Positions 48,247-60,521 of a stretch of DNA of 64,000 nt are shown in pieces. This stretch comes from Laccaria trichodermophora (Eukaryota > Basidiomycota > Agaricomycetes > Agaricales > Hydnangiaceae): positions 186,001 to 250,000 of the forward strand of contig JACTVC010000002.1 of the NCBI GenBank assembly GCA_018417955.1, written 5' to 3'. The position numbers were made by a program, and so were the translations under genes. Position 1 is the first letter of the stretch, and each line of letters opens with the position of its first letter. Under the pieces are notes generated by a model. It saw only the letters and a program-made list of their open reading frames with translations. It made no database searches and had not been told where the DNA came from.

Positions 48247-49110
48247 CTACCGTTTATGACAAAATCCAGTTAAGAACAACCCTTCGGTGGACATACACCG
48301 CTGGAGAGGCGACCCAGTAATTTTTTTCATACCAATGTTCCAAAGCTCTCCCGATGGTCCAAACGCATTTGCTGCTGGTAACGAAGAACCACTTGTTGTG
48401 TGATATAACTCCGGTGAAGGTGAGTATGTGGGCGTCTGCGTGATGGGCGTTAAGATAGGGATTTGGATGGAAAATAGTGAGAGAGGTAGAAAAGGATGAC
48501 TCAAGCCACTTAGAAGCACACAATCGTCCAGTAAAACTTCCGACAGAGAAGCATGCGGCTCCCCCGCCTCACCTGCGCCTCGAATTCCAAATCCTGCTAC
48601 ACCAAAGGCAGACAAGTACGTATCCACGTACACGTCACAGGCGAAGACGTAGCAGGAATAAGCGGGGACAGCTTGGATGTCCGGTTGGGCTGAGACCCCA
48701 CTACCGTTGGCGGCTGGGCTCAGGTCTATGTTTGGTATGAAAATGATGGATCACAGATGGTTCGCTCACTGATGGGGTCCCAGCTGCCTTCTTCGACGTG
48801 ACCTAGCTTGATTTCGAGCACAACCACAGCGTTTCGTGTGACCATATGTCTCAATGTCTGTAAAAAACATACGAGTCGTCACTGATTCCCTCCTCGCCCT
48901 TGTGCGTCTTTCTTTTAACTCCCTAAAAATCATTCACCTTTCTGCTAAAACAGATCATACATTCATCGGCCTCAACGGCGTCCGCATCCTCAGCGTTACA
49001 CTTGTAAATGTCATCCAAGTGGTCAACATGTCCCTCGCAGTGGGGAGGATAGTCGGTCCAAGTGAAGCTCCCAATGCTACGACGAAAATCATGACTAACT
49101 CTAATCACAT
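48247..49110 (-). CDS. Possible multi-exon gene, 5' end unresolved
   Basis: Three minus-strand exons chain in phase: about 48938-49110 (ending ECMICFSRK), 48770-48857 (TLRHMVTRNAVVVLEIKLGH) and 48247-48725 (NLSPAANGSG, GVAGFGIRGAGEAG, to a TAG). Introns of 80 and 44 nt have GT and AG ends. I do not recognise the product and no start codon is evident, so this could be the 3' part of a gene or a relic. Confidence 0.3.
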
Positions 49111-50865
49111 TTTGTGCGTTTCTTTCGTAAATGCCCTTTGTTTGTGTAACTAATGTCTTGCAGTGGAATCAGCGAGCCAAAACAACCAGCGGCTGGCTTA
49201 TTGGCCAGTCCTTGGTCGACTCCTCGTCATGAGAGAGACGGTCGTGCTCATATTTTATGCTTCTCTGTTCCTGTACAGGGCTATGGTCTCGGCGCGTTGA
49301 GTGCTACCCAAATGCTGTCCCCACCCCTCCTTCATCGCCAAACAAGCTGGGACTGGAGCTATGATCCTCTCCCATCGCGTGAACACATTTACCCTCGTTC
49401 CTGCCCTTTCCCCCCTTCTCTATTGGGTGTTTGAACGTCCTCATGAGCCTCACATTTCAAGAACCACGCAACAATCATATCCGTCGTTCGTCGCTGTGCT
49501 GAATTTTGGGAGGATCAAGGCGCGCGACAACGGATCGACAACATTCTTCCCCAACACCGCGTCATCGCGTGCGCCATCGCACCGAAATCGATAGTAAATC
49601 GGTTCCCTGCTGCTGGAACGACAAGCTCCGAGCTTCCTCCATGCGCGACGAGCTGAGATCGGAGCTTCTCGCTCCGCCCGTTGGTTGATGAAGAAGTTGA
49701 ATTGGATGAGGATGGCGGTCCAGATGCCATCGTCTGGGCGAAGGCGGAGGTGTCTGTGATTGTTGTGCTTTGACTATGGTGTGTTCAGGAACTTGAAGGC
49801 ACCAAGTCCAAACTATTTGTGACGTCCTGGAGGGAACACGCGAAGAGCGCGCTGCCGACACAGACACACGTAGCCTACTGAGTCGTTGCCGCAATATGTA
49901 TCGAAGCATGTGCTGGTGGGTGATATGGAGTATAGCTCGACGGCGGCAACTGCTTGAGCCCATGACCACTGGATGCTTTCTTTCCGACATATAGTTGTGG
50001 GACGGTGAATGAACACTGAACTCCGCTTAGGAATATATCGTATCACTCCATCCCTCTTCTCTAGTATCATAGTCCTTACCATGCAAGCTATCTAGCCGAA
50101 ATATTCCAAACTGGTGTTCCAATAAGATACAGATCGCGCTTCAAATTATACTTAGTGTGCTTGAGCCTAATGAAAATGCAAGGAAGTAAAGTGTTTCTTT
50201 CGTGCAGCTTTGAAAGAGGTTTTGTTATGACTTTCAGAGAAAAGATAAGCTGAAACTAGTTGCTGCTTGTTCGCAGAAAACATACAACCATAAGTAGCTG
50301 TCGTTCCACGCCTACAGGCGGCTATTAGTTTTCATTTTACCTTGTCACGCACTCAGAAATTCGTGAAGAAGCAGTGCCAGCTCCCCCAAACACCCCTCGG
50401 AAATCAACTTCTCTTACCAGATACAGACCTGAGCCCAGCCGCCAACGGTACCCCACGGAACTCTGAGGAGCAGTGCCAACACGAAGAACATTCCGAACAA
50501 ATTCCGAACAGAACTCCTAGGCCATCCAGTAAATTCTTACTTCTAAACTGCATGTCCCCACAGGAGTTTTAGGGTCCACTGAGGTAGGCGGTCCACTGAA
50601 ATTGCACGTCTCCTGACTAGATGAGATGGTGGTGGGTGGCTAGAAACGTTCCATCACGTGCGGTGGTGTGTTTCACACTCCGACGGTCCGGCGGGCCGCA
50701 CACTTGTATTTTCGTTTCTCCTCCTTTTCCACCGGACACGTAACTTCTTTCTAACTCCTTTCATACCTTTCCCATCTTATCTCCTACAACTCTCCTTGCA
50801 CGCTCAAAAGAGATCTGGTCACTGACATCTGTATTGAACTACGCACTACGGAAGCTTTTGTTGCA

Positions 50866-52330
50866 TTTTCATCCCTCAAAACACTTCCGCATACGTCACT
50901 GCTGGGATACCACGATGCAAACGTCCATGGTTCGGAAAGCCGGAATCAATTGATGGCTGGCCAATGTCGCCTCGAACCTCCACGCTCCACGAGGATTGGG
51001 TCACTGGAAGGCCAATCGTACTGAGCAGTTTTACTTTAACTGGAGTTGTTACGTGCAGTGTTGACATTCCCGTCCAAGGTTAGTGTCTTCTCTACCCTTC
51101 GATGGGACGTTGCTGACGCCATACGACACAACAAGGTAACGATTGGAGCCTGGTTCCTTTGTGAGGGACTATGAGGGCCTTGAAAAGGAACATGCGGTTC
51201 AGACGCACCTCCTTTGTCCCTCGCGATAGCAAAATTTTCTATCTGGGGGAACATGCGTATGGGGTGGCTGCTGCGGCCTCTGTCACGTTCATCTTCCAAT
51301 ATAATGCGTCTTTGAACGCACCTGCTTCACTGCCGAAGAGGCTGAGAACGACCGGTTCAAAAACATCACACAGAATCGACCATCTAGCCACCATTTCCCT
51401 CTTTCAAAGCTGTACAGATAATCAGCATCTCGGAGCGGGATCTGGGAAAGATTATGCCGAGCTTCATGGTCATCATGCCTTGAAGAACAATGTCGGTCTG
51501 AGCCTCGAAATCATATCGAAGGCTTTTTTTTGAAGGTCGTTAAATTATCCCCGGAAAGAGGGCTGGCATTGGGAGTATGGCGAGCACGCAATTGACCTGA
51601 CCCGAGAGTACAAGGTCCGTTACTTTCCACTTGCTCTGAGTCTTGCTGAGGCATCGAAGATAGGCAAAGTTTCTTGGGTTCTCCTCTCGTTATCTGTTGC
51701 TTCCTAGAAGCCTGGGATCGATAGGCAAAGTTTACCGAGTTCTTCCTGATTGACAAGTTGTTTGTAGCAATGACAAGGCCATCGGATATCCTGCCACGGC
51801 CGGATCCTGACGGCAGTGTTAGAATGATTAAAGCATGGTTAGACTCCAAGGGTGTTCGAGATTTCGAACCTATCTCCCTTTTCTGTGGCCCACTGGCAAC
51901 TGGGCAAGGTAAAGAGTCACGTTCCCAAGCTCGTAATCTCTTCACCCACACCTTATCTACCTGCAGGATATCGTTGGGGAGATTGAGCGAATGGCTGATG
52001 ACGTTTTTGAAGAAGTCGTCAGCTCACTAATGTCAAGAAGCCGTTCTTAAGCCTGCACAAACTGCGCATCGAGTTCAGAATCAACACTTTGCCTTGGGTG
52101 ACTGTGTTACGATGGTACAAGGCACTGGAGGCGTTCCGCTATCAGTCAAAGGTGTCATCATTGGGCCCAGTTTGAAGACTATAAGTGTAATGTTGGATGT
52201 TCCGTTCACGTCTGGTAGCATGACGTTGGGGAATCGATGTATCATTTTTTCCTCCTTCGTATTTTCTCGATACTTACGGTGCAAATGTAGGTGCTCGTAG
52301 TATTGTGGTTCGACGGTTGACATCCACCAA
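50866..52330 (+). pseudogene. Decayed XRN1 (5'-3' exoribonuclease) copy
   Basis: Stretches of Xrn1 follow one another in the right order but in shifting frames: SLKTLPHTSLLGYHDANVHG and SESRNQLM at 50866-50950, FYLGEHAYGVAA at about 51240, DLGKIMPSFMVI at about 51443, WHWEYGEHAIDLTREYK at about 51566, PDPDGSVRMIKAWLDSKGV then RDFEPISLFCG at about 51800, VGEIERMADDVFEE at about 51970 and FALGDCVTMVQGTGGVPLSV at 52090 onward. Later the frame meets TAG where the family has Gln, near GSTV at about 52300. Xrn1 is the cytoplasmic enzyme that degrades decapped mRNA. Intron-like gaps remain, so the copy came from DNA duplication rather than from mRNA. Only the central and D-domain part is present; the N-terminal nuclease domain is missing. 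Confidence 0.75.
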
Positions 52331-52549
52331 ACCCACTCTTCGTCTCTTTGTGAGATAACTGATAAGGCTGGTATATTTCCATCCAAACTTGCCAAAGGTT
52401 CAATGTAAGTATCAGCGCAATTATATCCGGAAGAACCAACAGTATATTTGGCAGTTTCGTGATGTCGCAGGAATTTGGGGTGCAAAGCAATGGTCATTTG
52501 GGAAGCCATCGATCCGGATTGCCGATACCCTCTAAGACTGGCCCGTAGA

Positions 52550-52558
52550 AGTATAAGT
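52550..52558 (+). promoter_or_regulatory. TATA box of the jacalin-type gene
   Basis: AGTATAAGTAG lies about 50 bp upstream of the ATG at 52604, with a pyrimidine- and CA-rich leader between them. Confidence 0.5.
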
Positions 52559-52603
52559 AGAGTTGATACTCGCACTGACGACCCACATTGAAACATCCTC
52601 AGC

Positions 52604-54777
52604 ATGTCTTTAAACCCAACAGATTCCGGAACTGTCGACTCGAAGGTCAAGGGTACGAGCCTAAGACCCGCGGTGAAGGAACGGCCGAGCGTTAGCGAGC
52701 GCCGTGCCGTAGGCGCGGGTCACGGCTCGCCGGGGGCAAGCCCCCTGGACCCCCCGGTACACATCTTGAATCCCAGTTTCAGTACTCATCTTCAATCCTA
52801 ATCCCCATATACATTCTTAATTCTAATCTTTATATGTTGGTGTAAATGAATGCTCCATCTCCATATACAATAAAATTTTCATCACAGTCAGAGACTTTTA
52901 AGGATGGTTATTTGAATTATTCTAATCTCTGTATGTGCCAAGTTCACAGCCTGTTAGGCCCCCACCCCTGCTTCCACATGTCCAATAACTTGGCTGCTCC
53001 CATGCTGGGAGCAGGCCCTCTAATCCAAGTCTTTTCAAATATTATCTTGCAAATTCAAATCATTAAACAGAGTCTTGTATATTTTTTACATGTCTTTTAT
53101 AAATGGTACTCCTTTACACCCCCTACTACTCTACCCTGCTCCAATGTTTCTCATATTTTTGAACTGCAAACCCATAAGACACCAATATGTACAATAAATC
53201 TATTTTTAACATGACCCTCCCTACCTCCTCAGCTTCCCCAAAATTCTCTTGGGCCAGAAAGTAGAAAATTGTAGTGATTCTGAAAAATTAGGTGATCTCT
53301 TTCTGGCTTTCTCATCTCTATGGACTAAATTGACTAAATCTTTACTTATATTTATTGAATTTCCTCTGTCCTCTCCCAAATCAGTTCCCTCAACCCCCAT
53401 TTACCTAGAGGATTCACAACTCTCCAATTAATATTTTTATCATCCATATTAATGTATAACTGAAAGCCTATTCAGAATATTCAATTATAAGCAACCTCCT
53501 AAGTTACATATAAGAAATATTTGAAATTCCAGCCACATATTTAATTACATTCACATTTCTGATATATTGTTAGATGGAATACAATAGATAGCTTTGAGAG
53601 CACATGGATCCCACATCCATATTTTGGCATTGCACTTTCTCAATGAAGAGCTGGGGTGCAGGGGCAAAATTCTGGCATAAAACAGCAAACCCATCCAACA
53701 TCCTGAGATATGTTGATAGCCCTCATTTATAGATGGGATGTTTCAAGAAGCATTTCTAAGTCTCTCTTTGGAGCCTTGCCATGCACAGAAATCAAATATT
53801 GTACATGCAAGAGGGGAGAAAAAAGGAAACTCAAACATGATAGAAGTTGTGGTGGGTCACTACCACAATGACAGATATTTTTTACCTGTGGAGCAGAACT
53901 GATAGGTTCAACCACAAAGAGCAGGCAATGTAAGAAAGTTTGTGCAGAAATTAGAATTTACAACCCTACATGCCTACAAAATCTCAAGCAATTCATAGAG
54001 GGTCTATAAACATGGATGAGCTATATTTTTCTGGAGTTGAAGAGGGTAGGTGGGGTCAAGCTCAGTATAAAGATGTGAGGTTCAGAGTGATTATATAAGA
54101 ATTTGTCAGCCTTAGTCATCACTGTGTCAGCCTTAGTCAGCCATCAAAAGGCTAAAAACATTGTGCCATTCTATATAGATAACCGTCTTTGCATTCTAAA
54201 TCCTTCATCTCGTTGATATTATCATATGTATGTGTAGATCCCGGATCCACTCCTATATGGTCCAGCCCCATTGAAGGAGGGAGCGGTGGTAACCCATTCG
54301 ACGACTTCCAACCGTCTCTCAGAGGAGTGACAGAGATTCGAGTGTGGGCTGACAAGTACATTGATGCCATTCAAGTCGCGTACCATGACTCCGTCACTCC
54401 TAAACACGGTGGGGGTGGAGGTCATGCCTACACCTTTTTTCTGGACACCAACAAGAAAATTGTGAAAATTAATGGTCGCGGTTCAAAGTATATCGATCAA
54501 CTGCAATTTTTTACCGACATAGGTGACTTCTTCTAGCATCTTGGTTTGCCCACTTTTCTTTCTGACATTGGTTGTTATACAGGCAGAAGCTCCCCTGTTT
54601 ATGGTGGATCCGGTGGGAATTCATTCAGCTGGAGTCCGCCCCAAGACTATTATCTCAGAAACTTCAGCGGGAGGAGGTAAGCACAGCCAGAGAACGTGCC
54701 ATTTAACTTCAACTAGTCTCAATGAACGCAGTGACAAATACCTCGATTCGCTTCAGTCAATCTTTGATAAGGAGTAA
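52604..54777 (+). CDS. Jacalin-type lectin with an expanded first intron
   Basis: Exon 1 (52604-52652, MSLNPTDSGTVDSKVK) ends in phase 1 and joins exon 2 (54238-54522), then 54583-54676 and 54732-54777, all in phase, for 157 residues. The jacalin fold shows GGSGGNPFDDF, ITEIRVWADKYIDAIQVAY-like strands (read VTEIRVWADKYIDAIQ), a GGGGGHAY turn and repeated YIDxLQ/YLDSLQ strands. Such mushroom proteins usually bind mannose- or galactose-type glycans and stay in the cytoplasm or on spores; no signal peptide is seen here. Intron 1 is 1585 nt against about 50 nt for the others, because an A/T-rich repeat occupies it. Exon 1 is assigned by promoter position, phase and composition and is less certain than the rest. 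Confidence 0.7.
52653..54190. repeat. Unclassified insertion inside jacalin intron 1
   Basis: The segment begins with a GC-rich, hairpin-prone block (52655-52760: GACCCGCG pairs with CGCGGGTC, GGGGG with CCCCC) and continues as about 1.4 kb of A/T-rich, non-coding sequence. I could not find terminal repeats or a duplication, so exact ends and class are unknown. Open frames inside (such as 52846-53214) do not look coding. Confidence 0.5.
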
Positions 54778-55734
54778 CTAGTAAATCCTGAGTCTATGGG
54801 GTTGTGTTGGATTGTTCGCAGGATCCTAAGCACTGTCATGTAACGCGTATTGACAATAACAATGCAATGTTTGGGGTTGGGTTTATAAACATGGAGGTTC
54901 CAATTTTTTGACAACTTCATGGACTCAGCAAATGTAAGAAATACATTGCTTTTCCCGCCCTCGCGCCTTGTTACTGTATTAATTTTTACGCTTGACAACA
55001 AGCGGCTCATCAGACACTTCTGACATGCCTTCATCAGGAAAAATCCATAACTGGGAGATACTATGTCTAACTAACAACTAATTTACATAAATTTTCCTGG
55101 ATACACACTCATAATTTGTTGTGAATTACATTGGAATTACAGGGTTTTTCCTCCGTGGTTCATGTTGAAGGCAAGCTCTGCACTGTCAAATAAAGAATGA
55201 TTTTGCAGATCAATCAACCTGCAAACAAATCCCACAATGAAATTTACGAAAACAACATCGGAATAACTGTCAGTGAAATGGGGCATATAGAAATCTGCGT
55301 GCCACTTGCGGCACATATATCAGTCACTACGTCACGTACCAAACATAGTAGCCAGATGTGACAATGAGTTGTAATGAATGGGCCAGCTGGTCCCGGCCGG
55401 ACTTTCCAAAACATCCCTTTACCAACGGACCAGCTGGATGCCTACAAATGGCTTGCGGGCACAGCGTCTCTTGCCGTGGCAGCTACCTACGGCAGCATTC
55501 TGGGTGTCCCATCGGCATCACACCAATAGTTCCCCAACCTTTACTAGAACAACTGTAATACTGTTACCTGCTTTGATGTACTGTTTGCTTCTATCAGTAG
55601 TAGCTAATTGTAAACCTCCGCCCTAAGCTACTTGCTCTACCACACAGCTGCTGGTCAGCAAAGCATGCTTATATACCCCAACCTGCTCTAATGGTAAATT
55701 ACCTGTGTCCATAATATTAATCAATGACATCTAT

Positions 55735-56790
55735 TGAAATTGAATATGTCAACTCTGGGTAAGCATTTGATTGACTCCAATGGGGCGGTTATTTCAACTC
55801 CTGCAGGGCATTTGATTCACTCTGGTGGAGAATTTACAGCTGAGTATGTCAACTACCATGGGCATTTAAATTTGATTATTTTGAATCCATGAAGAATTTG
55901 ATTGACTTGAGGGGTTATTATGTTTAATTGTAAATGCATTGCCAGAGTTGACATACTCAATTTCAAATGCCCTGGAGGAGTGAACCCAATGCCCCATGGG
56001 AGTCAACATATTTGATTTAAAATACCCTGTCAGAGTAGATAAAATGCCCTGGAGGAGTAAACTACATGCGCTGCAGGGGTCAACATATTTGACTCTAAAT
56101 TTCATGACAGAGTGAATAAAATGCCCTGTTGGAGTGCCCTGTGAGAGAACATATTTAATTTTATATGCCCTGACACCATGAATAAAATGCCCCATCAGAG
56201 TGAATTAAATGGCTGCAGGGTCAACATATTTGATTTTAAATTCGCTGACAGGGCAAATAAAATGCCCCGTCGGAGTGAATAAACTGCCCCATGGGAGTTA
56301 ACATATTTAATTTTAAAAGCCCCGACGGCGTAAATAAAATGCTCCGTCGGGGTGAATTAAATCGCCGCGAGGTCAAAATATTTGATTTTAAATTCGCCGA
56401 CGGGGTCAATAAAATGCCCCATCAGAGTGAATAAACTGCCCCACAGGAGTTAACATATTTAATTTTAAAAGCCCCGATGGCATAAATAAAATGCTCCGTC
56501 GGGGTGAATTAAATCGCCGCGGGGTCAAAATATTTGATTTTGAATTCGCCGATGGGGTCAATAAAATGCTCCATCAGAGTGAATAAACTGCCCTGCAGAA
56601 GTCAACATATTTAATTTTAAATGCCTCAATGGAGTGAATTAAATACCCCATGAAAGTCAATCAACTGTCCCCCACCCAATTCAAATTTTATATTCCCCAT
56701 TGGAGTGTATTGAATGCTTTGCGGGAGTCAACATATTTAATTTTACATGCCCTGATGGAGTCAATGAAATGCCCCACTGGAGTTGTCGGG
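55735..56790. repeat. Degenerate tandem array of ATAAAATGCCCC(G)TCGG words
   Basis: Units of about 37-40 bp alternate AATAAAATGCCCCGTCGGAG with GAATTAAATCGCCGCGGGGTC and TATTTGATTTTAAATTCGCC, grouped in a larger period of about 180 bp (compare 56220-56395 with 56395-56575). CpG-containing forms cluster at 56255-56560, whereas the flanks carry TG or CA at the same places. A short related stretch lies at 57780-57930. Confidence 0.75.
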
Positions 56791-57984
56791 GAAAAAAATG
56801 AGCTGTACTGTTATAGCTTCTCAATACATCTTTCCAGCATACTATAACTGTTGTAAAATAGGTTCAAGTTTACTTTGGAAAAGAATTTTGGCGCATGGTG
56901 GAGAAATGAGGTTGAATGCATGAAATATCTCGCAACATGATATTGTTGACTTTTCTGTATACTTTGCTACCAAATCTCAACATCTGAGCCTTTCTTATAC
57001 ATAGTTAACATATGGCAGAATATATATCCCCTGCTCTGAAGCAGTTTTCTGATGGTTTGGGGGAGCTGGAGCTTGAAAGGGTGAAAATATGACTCTAAAC
57101 ATGAAACCACATTCTTTCTTATTTCCTTTCACTATCTAAATCTTGTTGAAATGCTCCCATACTTTCCCCAAATATAGCCTACATACTTTAGAATCAATTC
57201 AGATAGGTGGGGGAAGCAGTTTTGAGGGAAGAAAAAAATATATAACTTGATGTATGCAAAATGGCATGTTGTGCAACTGGTTTGTATAAAGATTCATGCA
57301 CCAAATAGCTCTTTCCGAGGTCTGTTCACAAAAACTTCTTCAATCACTGAGAAAACTATTCCAAATGATTCTATTCCTTTCTGGGATCCCCCCAATGTCT
57401 TTGTTTTGTTGGTGCATTGTATTGCCAATGAGTGCAGCGCAGTGCATAGTTTCAGATGGTGTGTGAATAATGTGCTCCTTCCATATTAGGTTGCCACTGG
57501 CCCATATTTAGTAAGGTGGGCTGACAGAGTTGTTCTACTTCCAAAAACTAAATGGTGCACACCTCAACTATCTGACCTCCAATTCAGTGGATCTTTCTTT
57601 TGTATTATGAGGATTTGTCATGGCTACTAGCAGGACCTTTCATTGATATTGTGCATTGATTTCTTGACAATATATTTCTTGTTTCTGCAAATCACATATT
57701 CCAAGCCATTGCATGTTTCAGTTCACATGGATGGATGATCTGGGCACCAGCTTAAAAATGCTGTAGTGGATTGACTCCTCTACCTTGAATAAATGCTTTG
57801 CCAGAGCTGACATATTGAATTTTGAATGCCCCATCGGAGTCAATCAAATGCCCCACAGGAGTCAACATTTTGAATTCTCAATTCCCTGTCAGTGTCAATC
57901 AAATGCTCTGCCACAGTCAATAAAGTGCTCTGCTAACTTGACATATTCAAGATCATGCCACAGATGACCATATCATGGAGGTCA

Positions 57985-58735
57985 TGTTTTCAATTTCAAT
58001 GTCAAACACCCTGATGGGGCCATTGCTGACAGTGCCTTCAATCTCAACCTCAAACACCCTGATGGCGACATCCTCTGCAGTGCTTTTAATTTTAATGACA
58101 AACACCCTGATGGAGACATCCCCTGTGGCACCTTTAATTTCAATGTCAAACACCCTGACGGAGACATCCCCTGTGGCACCTTCAATCTCAACCTCAAACA
58201 CCCCCTGATGGCGACATCCTCCACAGTGCTTTCAATTTCAATGTCAAACACCCTGATGGAGACATCCCCTGCAGCATCTTCAATTTCAATGTCAAACACC
58301 CTGGCAGAGACATCCCCTGCGGCACCTTCAATCTCAACCTCAAACACCCTGACGGCGACATCCTCCACAGCGCTTCCAATTTCAATGACAAACACCCTGA
58401 CAGAGACATCCCCTGCAGCACCTTCAATCTCAACCTCAAACACCCCAACAGCGACATCCTCCATGGCACTTTCAATTTCAATGTCAAACACCCTGACAGA
58501 GATATCCCCTGCAGCACCTTCAATTTCAATGACAAGCACCCTGACGGCGACATCCACCACAGCACCTTCAATCTCAATGTCAAACACCCCAACAGCGACA
58601 TCCACCATGGCACTTTCAATTTCAATGACAAGCACCCTGATGGAGACATCCCCCACAGCACCTTCAATTTCAATGTCAAACACCCTGATGGAGACATCCC
58701 TAACAGAACCATCAATTCCAGTTTGACACCCCAAT
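57985..58735. repeat. 48-bp minisatellite, about 16 copies
   Basis: The unit contains CAAACACCCTGATGGAGACA followed by TCCCCTGCAGCACCTTCAAT and TTCAATGT. Starts at 58051 and 58099 give the 48-bp period. Because 48 is divisible by three, frames stay open on both strands (253 and 197 codons minus, 172 codons plus), each a 16-residue repeat. A 2-bp insertion near 58205 shifts all frames, which argues against coding selection. Confidence 0.85.
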
Positions 58736-60236
58736 GGAGCCACAAATGAGTAGACAATGTGTGAATAGCTAAATGAAAAGCTTTCATTTCTTAACTACAA
58801 GGTGAGTGTTTCCCTGTTGGGACAAAATTCAGTTTTTGGTTGATATGGAGACTATCTTGCAGGAGTTGGATGAGATAAAGATTAAGATACATTATGCTAC
58901 AGATCTAAATGGATGTAAGTAAGGGGAGAGAGGCCCCAGTTAAATCTTTTTGTAGTTCCATCAGGATGGGCTGAGAGCCTGTTGGGATGTGGTCAGAGCC
59001 TGTTGGTTGAAAAAGTGGTTCCACCACAGGAGTGTAAACCCTGCCAGGGTCAGAAACTGGCCGCTTCATTGCCAACAGAACAATGGCAATCAAACCAGCT
59101 GACCCATTCACTATGAGTGATTGTCACATCCAGCTGTTCCATTGTTATTGGACCCATGCGACTGAACTAACTACTTGTGGACCACCTGTTCGCAGGTGAC
59201 CGCAAGTGTCTTGCAGATAATCAAAAAGGATTGCAGGTATTGCAGGTGTCTTGCAGATAGATAGTCTCCTACAACATAGTACTTGGTAAATTTAAACTAA
59301 AGAAATGTAATCTTCACTTGAGAACTTAAAATGTGGCCACTGCTATGCAATATGAGTCTGGAATACAGTGTTCAATTTTCTACACAAGAGTTTTAGTTCT
59401 TATTTACTCATGCCTACTCCCAAGTTGACCACAGGTGGCTTGCAAACATCCATTTTGTGCACAGATTCTTGCAAGTGTCTCGCATTGGTCTTGCAGGTGT
59501 ATTGCAAGTGATGCGCAAGTTGCATGCAACTGTACGCAAGTCTCGCAATGGATACTAACTCTTGCAAGTGTATCTTAAATGTGTTGCAGGTGTGTTGCAG
59601 ATGTATCTCAAGTGTACTGCAAGCTGAACACAAGTGTATCACAGGTGGAATGCTGATTGGATGCAGGACATCTTGGTCATTTTGTAGAGCAATATATGTT
59701 GCCAGTATAATTTATGAATCCCATGAATGAAATGGTTCCAAAATTAGTGAATGTGAGGGAAATGAGAGTGAAATACATTATGAATGTCCCAAGAATTTCC
59801 TTCAAATCCACTGATACTGGTCTAATCGAGGAAACTGGGGGAAACACTGGAATCCAGGTTTTCTGGGGAAGTAGTCAGGAAATAATGAGAGATTTTCGTC
59901 GATTTCCAAAGTTGGTTTTCCCTACTAATGTCCCTTGTTTGGTGTGGAATCAAGTTGGGATGGGAAGAAGAGAGCAAGTCTGAACAAGAGGTGAGACTCC
60001 ATTGCTCGACAATGGCAGACATTGGCTATTGAGCCCCGAAGTCTCTGGAAAAAAATTGACCACAATCATGTCTGATAAAGAAGGAAAATAATGGTAAGAA
60101 GCTGGTGGCTGACTAGTTATAGCCTCAGACACTGCATTACTTGTATATTTCTGCATAAAAATGGCCTTAGTATAGACCTATAAGTACAAATCAACAAGTC
60201 AGAAAGAATTAGAGAGATTCAGATATGTTAAACTAG

Positions 60237-60521
60237 AAGGATCCCCGACTCTGGAACAGAGAGGGTTCTGTCAGAATGAGAATGCTCGACTCCAGCCAAC
60301 TGTCATGTGATGGCTTCCCACGAATTTCGGCTTGTTCCATTCTTTGTTACAACCTTTTGGTAAGGGTCCCTAAAGTCTCGGCTGGCCTGCAAGGAGCGAA
60401 CCGCGCTAGTGGTTCGGCGACGAGCAGGCCACTAATAGTAATATAGAACATTATTCAGGTGGGATGTATAAATTATATTATTTCAAACAGAGTTGGGGAC
60501 TGGCGCATGCGCCGCTAAACA
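60237..60521. mobile_element. 285-bp insertion nested in the Mutator-like element
   Basis: The short copy reads straight through this point (5287-5297), so the segment is a later insertion. It begins GGATCCCCGACTCTGG and near its right end has CAGAGTTGGGGAC, an imperfect inverted match of 12 bp. Inside, GGCCTGC (60384) and GCAGGCC (60424) enclose CGAACCGCGCTAGTGGTTCG, a strong hairpin. The right edge carries the palindrome GGCGCATGCGCC. The class is unknown. Confidence 0.65.

Larger units (their letters stand above)
46553..50860. other. Region with only weak gene candidates
   Basis: Two candidates are listed separately (47244-47678 and 48247-49110, minus). 47930-48050 is a purine-rich run of GGAAGACCAAGGAAGG-like words. 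I see nothing convincing in the remainder, including 49150-50860. Confidence 0.35.

Noticed and set aside
52846..53214. Frame of 122 codons in the jacalin intron insertion
   Set aside because: A/T-rich repeat sequence, no recognisable protein, not conserved in frame elsewhere in the window.
55735..56790. CRISPR-like regularity
   Set aside because: The array is a degenerate direct tandem repeat in a eukaryotic transposon, without unique spacers.
57982..58787. Long minus-strand frames of 253 and 197 codons
   Set aside because: They are periodic 16-residue translations of a 48-bp minisatellite inside a transposon, open on both strands and shifted without compensation.
60384..60430. tRNA-like hairpin with GGTTCG
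   Set aside because: Only one stem is present and A- and B-box spacing does not fit a tRNA.
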